DNA of 12,016 nt. Origin: Puniceicoccales bacterium (GTDB lineage Bacteria > Verrucomicrobiota > Verrucomicrobiia > Opitutales > UBA9783). The position numbers and the translations under genes were made by a program. The stretch is taken from contig JAIRKR010000056.1 of NCBI GenBank assembly GCA_031260015.1, forward strand, positions 1 through 12,016. Reading direction: 5' to 3'. Every line of letters begins with the position of its first letter. The stretch's first letter is position 1. The notes beneath the pieces are model-generated. The model saw only the letters and a list, made by a program, of their open reading frames with translations, was not told the DNA's origin and did no database searches. This document shows positions 1 to 5,727 of the stretch, piece after piece.

Positions 1-2
1 CG

Positions 3-317
3 TTGAGTGGTGGAGAACGTCGTCGCTTAGAAATTACAAGAGCGCTCATCACAAATCCACAATTCCTGCTTATGGATGAGCCTTTTAGTGGAGTTGATCC
101 GATTAGCGTTCAAGAAGTGCAGCAAATCATCCGAAATTTAAAATCGAAAAAAATGGGAATTCTTATTACGGATCACAATGTTCGCGAAACGCTACGTGTC
201 GTCGATCGCGCTTATCTACTGTACGATGGAAAAATTTTATGCAGTGGAACTCGGGAGAATCTAGTGAACGATCCTCAGAGTCGAAAATTTTATCTGGGAG
301 AGCAATTTGAATCTTAA
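3..317 (+). CDS. lptB: LPS export ABC transporter ATP-binding protein LptB, C-terminal part (5' end outside window)
   Basis: This is the C-terminal ~104 residues of an ABC ATPase; the first in-frame codon is TTG (Leu), so the fragment opens inside the LSGGE signature motif and the Walker A half lies upstream of the window. Visible motifs are the signature LSGGERRR, Walker B FLLMDEPFSGVDP, and the switch-histidine stretch ITDHNVRETL, which is characteristic of LptB rather than of ABC ATPases in general. LptB is the cytoplasmic ATPase of the LptB2FGC complex, which extracts LPS from the inner membrane and feeds the LptA bridge to the outer membrane. The stop lies 8 nt before rnc on the same strand, so the two are probably co-transcribed. 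No truncation is seen at the C-terminus. A generic branched-chain amino-acid (LivG/F-like) ATPase is the main alternative, but the DHNVRETL motif argues against it. Confidence 0.9.
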   Translation: MSGGERRRLEITRALITNPQFLLMDEPFSGVDPISVQEVQQIIRNLKSKKMGILITDHNVRETLRVVDRAYLLYDGKILCSGTRENLVNDPQSRKFYLGEQFES

Positions 318-325
318 AAGAAGGC

Positions 326-1051
326 ATGTTAATTTCCAAAGAAGCCAATTTATCCGATTTTGAATCTTTGTCGGGGTACAAATTTAAAAATTTGGTATTA
401 CTGCAGTCAGCTCTTACGCATCCTTCTTGTTTTCGCGAGGCACCTTGTCCATTTCCTTTTCAATTTCACTTTCAGCGACTGGAGTTTTTGGGCGATTCCG
501 TTTTCAATGTTATTTTATCGCAACAACTGTTTCATTTATTTCCCAAGAGCCGGGAAGGATTTTTGTCAAAAGCGCACAGTATTTTGGCTCGCGGAACATT
601 TTTGGTGCGTATGGCTAAAAAACTAAATGTTGTCCAATACCTTCGAATGGAACCCGTAAAAAAGGTGTCCGACGCAGTCTTAGAAGATACAATGGAAGCG
701 CTTATGGGTAGCATTTTTTTGGATGGAGGATTTGATCAAGTTAACGCATGCGTGCTCGCTTGGTTAGGCAATGTAAAACAATACGTTTATCGCCGGTTAA
801 AATCCCATAATCCCAAAGGTCAACTGCAGGAAAAATTAGGCAACCAATCGAAGCAATTAACTTATGAACTCTTGCAGACACAAGGTCCTCCGCATCAAGG
901 TTTATTTAAAATTGGGTTATATCTGGGAGAAAAATTGATTGCTGAGGCGGAAGGAAAAAGTAAAAAGGCGGCGGAAGAGCAGGCTGCCCTGCTGGGATTA
1001 AAACAACTAGAGTCCATGGGAAATCCAATTAATATCAACAAACCTTCTTAG
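326..1051 (+). CDS. rnc: Ribonuclease III
   Basis: This 241-residue protein has the usual RNase III length and layout: a catalytic domain (about residues 10-150) and a dsRNA-binding domain (about 163-235, beginning NPKGQLQEKL and ending KKAAEEQAALLGLKQL). The enzyme cleaves double-stranded RNA in rRNA and mRNA maturation as a homodimer with Mg2+. The signature is RLEFLGDSV at 51-59. By motif position the acidic residues are Glu53, Asp57, Glu77 (REGFLS), Asp121 and Glu124 (DTMEAL). The position that is normally the first Glu of NERLEFLGD is Gln50 here, an uncommon change. The start ATG follows lptB by 8 nt. The purine-rich AAGAAGG ends only one base before the ATG, an unusually short ribosome-binding spacing, but no better in-frame start exists before the conserved N-terminal helix. 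No convincing terminator is seen in the 47 nt before the convergent DUF386 gene. Confidence 0.93.
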   Translation: MLISKEANLSDFESLSGYKFKNLVLLQSALTHPSCFREAPCPFPFQFHFQRLEFLGDSVFNVILSQQLFHLFPKSREGFLSKAHSILARGTFLVRMAKKLNVVQYLRMEPVKKVSDAVLEDTMEALMGSIFLDGGFDQVNACVLAWLGNVKQYVYRRLKSHNPKGQLQEKLGNQSKQLTYELLQTQGPPHQGLFKIGLYLGEKLIAEAEGKSKKAAEEQAALLGLKQLESMGNPININKPS

Positions 1052-1098
1052 GTCTTGCTTTCATGCATGGAGGTCTTTCGTTGTTAACGATCGGATAT

Positions 1099-1548
1099 TT
1101 AATTGATTTTCACCTTGAATACAGCCTTTTTAACCCGCTGTGGGTGAGCACCGACATTCAAAGCGGGCATATGCGCATCCTGAGGATAAAAAATAAGAAA
1201 CAGGGTTGCGTCAACCGTCAAAGCATCCGCGTTGCCTTCTAAAAATACAATATCTTTTTCGTCATCGTACATCGACTTAGGTTTTGTATAACCTATGTGT
1301 GCATATCCCATTTTTTCGGAACCTTGAATGAGCATTTGAACATCAATATAACGACGATGCGCCTCCAATTTTTGTGTGCTTTGGGTTGTGTATGCATCGA
1401 TGTTTACAAATAGATTGTCCTCATCGAGGATGTGTCGGCCACAGGCAAGTTTGTTCAGGTCACCACTTTTTAAAAAATCAAACACACGAATAAAATTTTT
1501 GTGCAAACCAAGATACGTTCCAAAGTTTTCAATTTTATCAATAATCAT
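1099..1548 (-). CDS. YhcH/YjgK/YiaL family (DUF386) protein
   Basis: This 149-residue protein is the typical length of the DUF386 family, single-domain cupin-like beta-barrel proteins that include YhcH (NanQ), EbgC and TabA. Family landmarks are visible: the EAHRRYIDVQ segment (Glu62, His64, Asp69) and FYPQDAHMP with His126, which together supply the probable metal-binding residues, and the C-terminal VKKAVFKVKIN strand. Family members are linked to sugar or sialic-acid anomer handling (YhcH) or biofilm/toxin-antitoxin phenotypes (TabA); the substrate here cannot be told from sequence. No sugar-catabolic gene is adjacent, since it converges with rnc and diverges from the fliE-like gene. There is no clear Shine-Dalgarno before the ATG. 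Assignment to the family is firm; function is open. Confidence 0.88.
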   Translation of the reverse strand: MIIDKIENFGTYLGLHKNFIRVFDFLKSGDLNKLACGRHILDEDNLFVNIDAYTTQSTQKLEAHRRYIDVQMLIQGSEKMGYAHIGYTKPKSMYDDEKDIVFLEGNADALTVDATLFLIFYPQDAHMPALNVGAHPQRVKKAVFKVKIN

Positions 1549-1629
1549 GGAAAATATCTTGATTCAAAAAAACGATTACCGAAAGTTCTTTTTGATAAAA
1601 ATTTTTACCTGGGATGTAATTTACTTCTA

Positions 1630-1635
1630 TATAAT
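1630..1635 (+). promoter_or_regulatory. Possible -10 element upstream of the fliE-like gene
   Basis: A perfect TATAAT lies about 70 nt upstream of the fliE-like ATG at 1703. The -35 is poor: TTTACC at 1604-1609 leaves a 20-bp spacer. The region is very AT-rich, so chance occurrence is likely enough that this is only a weak call. It sits in the divergent gap between the DUF386 gene and the fliE-like gene. Confidence 0.3.
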
Positions 1636-1702
1636 TCTTTTATGGGGCTTAAATGCAAAAAAGTGGCAAGAAATATGCTACTGAATGTAAAATAAACTGT
1701 TT

Positions 1703-2053
1703 ATGAAAATTGCTTGCCTAGACCCAAAGTTAAGCCAATTTATACATCCCGTTTCAATTTCAATAGCACGATGCGTCGCCAAAGAAGCTAAGAAAACTTC
1801 GGAAAACGTATTGGGCACGACAAATTCTCAATTTAAACGATACACGGAATTTACCACCGAGTGTAATGCAGACCCACAAGAAGAAAGTGCGAAACTGTAT
1901 GTTGACCAGGTTAGCAAGAGCCAAACCATTGTACAAAACGCGCCCTTAGATGTGCCAATCACGCAAGAAATTGGAATAGCGTTCATGTTACTACACGAAA
2001 TGCGCCATAAATTAACGGATGGATTTAAAGAATTGATGCGACTCTCCATGTAA
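1703..2053 (+). CDS. FliE-like flagellar basal-body protein (divergent)
   Basis: This is a 116-residue protein with no signal peptide or membrane segment. I assign it by its C-terminus: residues about 86-116, ITQEIGIAFML then LHEMRHKLTDGFKELMRLSM, align in register with the FliE C-terminal helix (E. coli ends RNKLVAAYQEVMSMQV). They share Q, R, K, L, E and M at matching positions, with the final residue close to the terminus as in FliE. The preceding segment, KLYVDQVSKSQTIVQNAP, resembles the FliE stretch before the long helix. FliE (usually about 100-110 residues) joins the MS ring to the proximal rod and is an early substrate of the flagellar export gate. The N-terminal half is not recognisable. 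No Shine-Dalgarno is visible; an in-frame TAA at 1688 limits the start to the ATG or a CTG two codons upstream. Normal fliE neighbours (flgB, flgC, fliF) are absent. An HExxH string (HEMRH) is inside the helix and is probably accidental. Confidence 0.55.
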   Translation: MKIACLDPKLSQFIHPVSISIARCVAKEAKKTSENVLGTTNSQFKRYTEFTTECNADPQEESAKLYVDQVSKSQTIVQNAPLDVPITQEIGIAFMLLHEMRHKLTDGFKELMRLSM

Positions 2054-2122
2054 ATGTTCACTAGGTATTTTCCGGTAACATTCGTAGGACTTTCATTCAT
2101 ACTTACAGAGTTAGAACAATAA
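2054..2122 (+). CDS. Tiny hydrophobic ORF abutting the fliE-like gene
   Basis: This is a 22-codon ORF whose ATG follows the fliE-like TAA with no spacer, the same stop-start arrangement as leuS-lpxI and lpxI-HAD elsewhere in the window. The peptide is mostly hydrophobic in its centre (FPVTFVGLSFIL) with one Arg near the start and two Glu near the end. It could be a coupled micro-membrane peptide, the leftover start of a deleted membrane gene such as fliF, or chance. No homologue is recognised. Confidence 0.2.
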   Translation: MFTRYFPVTFVGLSFILTELEQ

Positions 2123-2171
2123 AATAAATATTGAAAGTTGATCTTTCTGCTCCATTTATTGTAAAATAACG

Positions 2172-2201
2172 TTGCCCACCAAACTATTTTTATATTATAT
2201 T
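2172..2201 (+). promoter_or_regulatory. Possible promoter upstream of the small ORF and fliO-like gene
   Basis: TTGCCC at 2172-2177 and TATATT at 2196-2201 are separated by 18 bp, in an AT-rich gap after the fliE-like gene. The predicted start of transcription would lie just before the GTG at 2216. The call is weak, because AT-rich background produces such matches easily. Confidence 0.25.
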
Positions 2202-2215
2202 CATAAGCTTATTTT

Positions 2216-2362
2216 GTGAAAACGATTTTGAATCAGACGTCTTTGGAGCTTGCAAGAGGCGTTGCAAAATTAACCCACAGGACGGTTCCCGCAAACGATC
2301 GCCTTTGCGGTGATCTCCAGAATTCTCAATGTTTTGTTAATCCTTTCTTCGGTGGGCATTGA
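2216..2362 (+). CDS. Possible 48-residue ORF overlapping the fliO-like start (GTG start)
   Basis: This open frame of 48 codons runs from GTG (2216) to TGA (2360-2362), and the stop overlaps the TTG start of the fliO-like ORF by two bases. The peptide is neither hydrophobic nor signal-like: it begins VKTILNQTSLELARGVAK and is rich in polar residues with two Cys. I recognise no family. It may be a coupled small gene, a remnant of a gene lost between fliE and fliO, or a chance ORF. There is no Shine-Dalgarno before the GTG. Confidence 0.22.
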   Translation: MKTILNQTSLELARGVAKLTHRTVPANDRLCGDLQNSQCFVNPFFGGH

Positions 2363-2772
2363 TAGAAGAACAAAATGCAAGCAGGGATCACGCATGGCTT
2401 GAATATTGTACACGTATGTTAGCACACGCACAACCCGTTTCATCGCTTCCCGAGTTAACGAATTTTTCCACCCCATCGATATCTTTTATGCTGCAAATAG
2501 GTATGTTTATGGCCTTTGTGGTTGTTGGAACTTACGCTTTTGCCAAGTTTAAACAAACCCGCTTCTCGCTAAAGACAAAAAATAAGCCTTCTCAGCTATC
2601 CATACTAGAAACGCATGCTTTAGGTAATCGGCAATACCTACTTGTCGTTGCCTACAACCAGCAAAAATTTCTCTTGAATGTTCATCCCAATGGAACTCAA
2701 TATCTATGTACTTTAAACAATACGTACGATAAAAAGCAGCACACTCACGAGTCAATGGATAAATGTCCGTAG
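2359..2772 (+). CDS. FliO-like flagellar biosynthesis protein (divergent)
   Basis: This is a 137-residue protein if read from the TTG at 2359, or 118 residues from the ATG at 2416. It has one strong membrane segment at about residues 41-62 (rich in F, M, V, with flanking lysines after FAKFK). This is followed by a short cytoplasmic domain at about 79-119: LSILETHALGNRQYLLVVAY, then QQKFLLNVHPNGTQYLCTL. That layout and the L-G-x-R-x-x-L-x-V-V-x-x-x-x-Q-x-x-L-L-x-V pattern match the FliO family, a single-pass protein that stabilises FliP during assembly of the flagellar export gate. The normal neighbours fliP, fliQ and fliR do not follow; a kinase gene does. The tail is polar, with KKQHTHESMDK. 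GGTGGG two bases before the TTG is a poor ribosome site, and nothing better precedes the ATG. An in-frame TAA at 2338 bounds the ORF. Confidence 0.55.
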   Translation: MIEEQNASRDHAWLEYCTRMLAHAQPVSSLPELTNFSTPSISFMLQIGMFMAFVVVGTYAFAKFKQTRFSLKTKNKPSQLSILETHALGNRQYLLVVAYNQQKFLLNVHPNGTQYLCTLNNTYDKKQHTHESMDKCP

Positions 2773-2896
2773 CTTCGAAGGGCCGTATGTCGGTGATGAA
2801 TCTTACTTGGACTGCACGCTCACTCGGTCATTGTCTCCCAAGTCTCAAAAATTAACTAACATTACCTCCATCCTACTTAAATTCGTGCATGGTTGT

Positions 2897-2925
2897 TTTT
2901 CAATCATTTAGTATAGCATTATACT
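2897..2925 (+). promoter_or_regulatory. Predicted promoter of the APH-family kinase gene
   Basis: TTTTCA at 2897-2902 and TATACT at 2920-2925 have a 17-bp spacer, a reasonable sigma-70-type pair. Transcription from about 2932 would give a short leader with GGGGA (2949-2953) before the ATG at 2958, which is why I prefer that start over the upstream ATGs at 2889 and 2931. A perfect TTGACA at 2925-2930 lies nearby but has no -10 at the right distance. Confidence 0.4.
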
Positions 2926-2957
2926 TGACAATGTCCCCCAATTCTAATGGGGATGTT

Positions 2958-3815
2958 ATGCCTAAATTCAGGATTAAATTTATGGAGCACAAAGCATTTT
3001 TTACGCAGCAAGATAATTTCGTAAACATCATAAAACGACATCTGCCTAACCTAGATACCAATAGCATAAAGCATATCAAAACGGGTTGGACGAATATTGT
3101 GATTGAAGCAAGGGATGATAAGGATACTTATTTTTTTCGATTCCCGAGAAACCAGTTTTTTGCCCGTATGATGTTGAAGGATTTTGCTTTTTGCTCTTTT
3201 ATGCGCGACAAAGTAACTTTTCAGTTTCCCGATCTCAAAGTTTTTAAAGATAACGAACGACCTTTCAGCATGCATAAAAAGATTAAGGGTTGGTCATTAA
3301 CGGAACGATTTAAGCATTTATCCAGGCAAGCGGCAACCAATTTGGCGTACGACGTTGCAAAATTTATACAAGAACTCAATACAATCAATCCCCAGTCACT
3401 TCCTAAAGCGTGCAGTGTGTACCTATCCACCTTCTTGGATGAGTTATCCAAAGTCGATGATAATACGTACGACCTACATCAACACGATGCGTTACGGTCT
3501 TATGAAAAGGAAGCTCACGTGGTTCATGGAGATCTTAATCCCGGTAATATACTACTGGATGAGAACGATAAAATGATAGGTATTATCGATTTTGCTTTTG
3601 CGGGTATATCCAACAATCATGTCGATATTGCTCGTATTATAGGTCGCACCAACGATTCTTTTACAGAGATTATCGTCAAAGCTTACCAAGATACCACCGG
3701 TAACCCAGTCAATAAAAAGCGCATCCAAAAGCTTATTCAAACGTGGAACTATGTGGAGCAACAGTATATCCTGTACATAAAAAATCAACATCCAGACATT
3801 ATTCTCCCCTCTTGA
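2958..3815 (+). CDS. APH-family (aminoglycoside phosphotransferase/choline kinase fold) small-molecule kinase
   Basis: This 285-residue protein, counted from the ATG at 2958, has the eukaryotic-protein-kinase-like fold of the APH family. Visible motifs are an N-lobe GWTNIVIEA (43-51) with the following FFRFPR strand (59-64), and the catalytic-loop (Brenner) motif VVHGDLNPGNILLDE with His190, Asp192 and Asn197. The metal-binding Asp211 follows in IGIIDFAFAG. The family transfers the gamma-phosphate of ATP to a hydroxyl of a small molecule (aminoglycoside, macrolide, choline, homoserine and others). The RFPR stretch recalls APH(2'')-like enzymes, but the substrate cannot be assigned, and resistance should not be assumed. 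All catalytic residues are present, so it is probably active. An ATG at 2889 would add 23 residues but has no ribosome site. It has its own predicted promoter and is followed by a strong hairpin, so it is likely a single-gene unit. Confidence 0.8.
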   Translation: MPKFRIKFMEHKAFFTQQDNFVNIIKRHLPNLDTNSIKHIKTGWTNIVIEARDDKDTYFFRFPRNQFFARMMLKDFAFCSFMRDKVTFQFPDLKVFKDNERPFSMHKKIKGWSLTERFKHLSRQAATNLAYDVAKFIQELNTINPQSLPKACSVYLSTFLDELSKVDDNTYDLHQHDALRSYEKEAHVVHGDLNPGNILLDENDKMIGIIDFAFAGISNNHVDIARIIGRTNDSFTEIIVKAYQDTTGNPVNKKRIQKLIQTWNYVEQQYILYIKNQHPDIILPS

Positions 3816-3860
3816 ATATTCAATAACGAGTATTTTTCTTACGGGACGCCGAATAAAGTT

Positions 3861-3910
3861 AAAGCTTAGGAAAAATTTTCCGCACGTGGAAAGTTTTTCC
3901 TAAGCTTTTT
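3861..3910 (+). terminator. Long stem-loop terminator after the APH-family gene
   Basis: The 15-base arm AAAGCTTAGGAAAAA (3861-3875) pairs perfectly with 3894-3908. It continues inward through TTTTCC (3876-3881) against GGAAAG (3888-3893, one G-U), giving about 21 pairs around a six-base GCACGT loop. The downstream arm ends in a T-run (3906-3910). It lies 45 nt after the kinase stop and 24 nt before the lipase start. It is much longer than an ordinary intrinsic terminator and is near-symmetric, so it could work in both directions or be an RNase III substrate. Confidence 0.75.
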
Positions 3911-3916
3911 GATCTA

Positions 3917-3937
3917 CATGCCGTTTTATAAGGCATG
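3917..3937 (+). promoter_or_regulatory. Inverted repeat enclosing the lipase start codon
   Basis: CATGCC (3917-3922) is the exact reverse complement of GGCATG (3932-3937), with a nine-base AT-rich loop. The right arm holds the GG of the putative ribosome site and the whole ATG of the lipase gene, so a transcript carrying both arms could hide its own start codon. The hairpin is small (6 bp), so regulation is an inference. Confidence 0.3.
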
Positions 3938-5539
3938 CAAATTAAATATGTCAAACTCGGGTTATTGGGATTGATTGCTTCGCAAGTGGCTGTCTTGGCC
4001 ACACCTGCGGATTTCAATGGCCCTCTGGTACAAATGGCTGGAAGTACTAAACAAGTACATCCACTATTTACAGAAGAATTCTTAAGAGAATTGCACGCTT
4101 TGATCGGGCGTGGTTACCGAATTACTCTTCGAGAGGAACATGCTTACGATTATAAAACCCCTCACAAACTTTATTTCCATAGAATAGACAAGTTTGTGCA
4201 CGGTTCAGGTTTAATTTCTGATTGGTTTTGTCATCGTCCATTTATGGGTACACACGGTGCAATTCACTTAGGAGGGATGATGAGGTTTTTACCACATGCT
4301 CGCGGTATGGAAGCAGATTATCCAGGATTTATTGCCCTTCGACAAGCCACCGAAACCACGCCACCTGTAATAGTGATCGTTTTTCGCGGGTCTCAGTCAA
4401 ACCGTTTTCAAAATTTCGGTGGAATATTTGGCCCTAGTTGGTTAACCAATTTATCCGCGGCCAAGATGAATTGCCCAGAAAATTGGGGATTCAGAGCAAG
4501 TTTTCACAAAGGATTTTTAGAAAAGTACTTATCTGCCAGGCCAAGTATTTTTGGAGATCTCCACGACTGTGTTCGTATGATTCCCAGGGCTCAACGGCCG
4601 CATATCCGTTTTATCATTACAGGGCACAGCCAGGGAGCAGGCATCTGTTTACCCGCAGCTCTCGATATAGTTCACACGTTTGGTCCACGAATCTTTGGTG
4701 AGGACTTTAGTAACATCACAACCCCTCGATTCTTTGTTTACGCACTCTCCGGACCAAATTCTGTTGGAACTGGTAGTACAAAGAGATTGTTCAACGACAT
4801 TGTAGGTCGCGATAACGTAATTCGACATTCCAGCATTCTCGATATTGTAACTCACCTTTGTCTCGGTAAACATTATGATCGCTGGCTTTTTAACCGCATT
4901 TTAGGAGCAACTGTGGGTATGCAAGCTGGATATACACCTGTTGGGCACTTAGCCATTGATGATCTCGTAGATCTCTTGCGGAAAGGATTTACCCTGAACG
5001 GCCAACACGACAACCTACGTAACCTTCCTTCCATAGCACAATTCTGTCTTGGCGGATACCATAGGGCTATGTTAACTTACCAGAGTAGGCCATTGGCAAG
5101 ATTCAGTTATAAAGGGCTTGCAGCTTACTTCTTCTTGCGCGGAGGCCGTGCTATGGGAGGTATGCAGAACTTCATTGCAATCAATCACTATGGAAGTTTC
5201 TCTGCATCTAATACCAATCCCATTGAAATGCGTACTGGTCTCGGTGAAATTGGAGTAGCAGATACCCTTGATGCCAATAGAGACTCTTGCTTTTTTGACT
5301 CGCGTTTACCCGAATGTAATTTGAATGCATGCTTGGGAAGAGGTGAAAAGCATAGGTCCTTGAGCTTGGGTATACGACCTTATACTGATCCCAGTCAAGT
5401 ATTTACATTCATGACTTCCGGCTTTGAACAAGTTGGTTTAGAGGATTCTCTTGATGTCGAAGATTTATTTCCAGATATACCCTCTTACGCAAGTGATGCT
5501 GAATATGATGAAGATGATGATACTACTGATGAACAATAA
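3935..5539 (+). CDS. Predicted secreted lipase, class 3 (alpha/beta hydrolase)
   Basis: This 534-residue protein starts with a Sec-type signal peptide: basic MQIKYVK, a hydrophobic core to about residue 20, and a likely cleavage after VLA at about 22. The core resembles class 3 (fungal-type) lipases. A strand-loop VIVIVFRGSQS (145-155) matches the V-x-F-R-G oxyanion region, and IRFIITGHSQGAG (224-236) carries the nucleophile elbow with Ser232. Candidate partners are Asp303 (ILDIVTHL) and His338 (PVGHL) or His376 (YHRAML). The last ~35 residues are strongly acidic (several D/E runs near EYDEDDD), possibly a binding or secretion-related tail. It should hydrolyse acyl esters outside the cytoplasm; the substrate (lipid, phospholipid or host lipid) is unknown. 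AAGG ends one base before the ATG, a very tight spacing. It sits alone between two terminator hairpins, which suggests independent expression. The length exceeds a minimal class 3 lipase by about 200 residues, mostly the C-terminal extension. Confidence 0.8.
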   Translation: MQIKYVKLGLLGLIASQVAVLATPADFNGPLVQMAGSTKQVHPLFTEEFLRELHALIGRGYRITLREEHAYDYKTPHKLYFHRIDKFVHGSGLISDWFCHRPFMGTHGAIHLGGMMRFLPHARGMEADYPGFIALRQATETTPPVIVIVFRGSQSNRFQNFGGIFGPSWLTNLSAAKMNCPENWGFRASFHKGFLEKYLSARPSIFGDLHDCVRMIPRAQRPHIRFIITGHSQGAGICLPAALDIVHTFGPRIFGEDFSNITTPRFFVYALSGPNSVGTGSTKRLFNDIVGRDNVIRHSSILDIVTHLCLGKHYDRWLFNRILGATVGMQAGYTPVGHLAIDDLVDLLRKGFTLNGQHDNLRNLPSIAQFCLGGYHRAMLTYQSRPLARFSYKGLAAYFFLRGGRAMGGMQNFIAINHYGSFSASNTNPIEMRTGLGEIGVADTLDANRDSCFFDSRLPECNLNACLGRGEKHRSLSLGIRPYTDPSQVFTFMTSGFEQVGLEDSLDVEDLFPDIPSYASDAEYDEDDDTTDEQ

Positions 5540-5554
5540 TTAAACCCTTCAATG

Positions 5555-5587
5555 AGGCGAACTACACTTCTGTAGTTCGCCTTATTT
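5555..5587 (+). terminator. Intrinsic terminator after the lipase gene
   Basis: AGGCGAACTACA (5555-5566) pairs perfectly with TGTAGTTCGCCT (5571-5582) around a CTTC loop, and TATTT follows. It begins 15 nt after the lipase stop. This is a compact stable 12-bp stem with a modest T-tail. Confidence 0.8.
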
Positions 5588-5603
5588 CATTTGTACCTCT
5601 AAC

Positions 5604-5624
5604 GGACATTTTAGTAAAATGTCC
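5604..5624. promoter_or_regulatory. Operator-like perfect palindrome between lipase and mscS
   Basis: Two 10-bp half-sites, GGACATTTTA (5604-5613) and TAAAATGTCC (5615-5624), are exact reverse complements around a single central G. A 21-bp near-continuous dyad is typical of a homodimeric repressor or activator site; as RNA it could form only a short-loop hairpin without a T-tail. It lies about 100 bp upstream of the mscS-like start and 22 bp after the lipase terminator stem. The binding protein is unknown. Confidence 0.45.
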
Positions 5625-5727
5625 AGGAAATATTCCATAGTTTGCCGTGTTGCTCAATGTTTTTGCCCAGTCATAAAAACGCAGATAAACATTGCAAAAA
5701 ATAAGCCTAAAACCTTTATTTTAACCC

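Noticed and set aside
1078..1090. Short stem TCGTT-GTT-AACGA between rnc and the DUF386 gene as a terminator
   Set aside because: Only five pairs with a three-base loop and no T-run directly after it.
1703..2053. HExxH zinc-protease motif (HEMRH) in the 116-residue protein
   Set aside because: The motif falls inside the C-terminal helix that aligns with FliE, the third metal ligand is not evident and the protein is too short for a metallopeptidase domain.
2925..2930. Perfect TTGACA as -35 of a promoter
   Set aside because: No acceptable -10 occurs 15-19 bp downstream, and it overlaps the TATACT that has a better-spaced partner.
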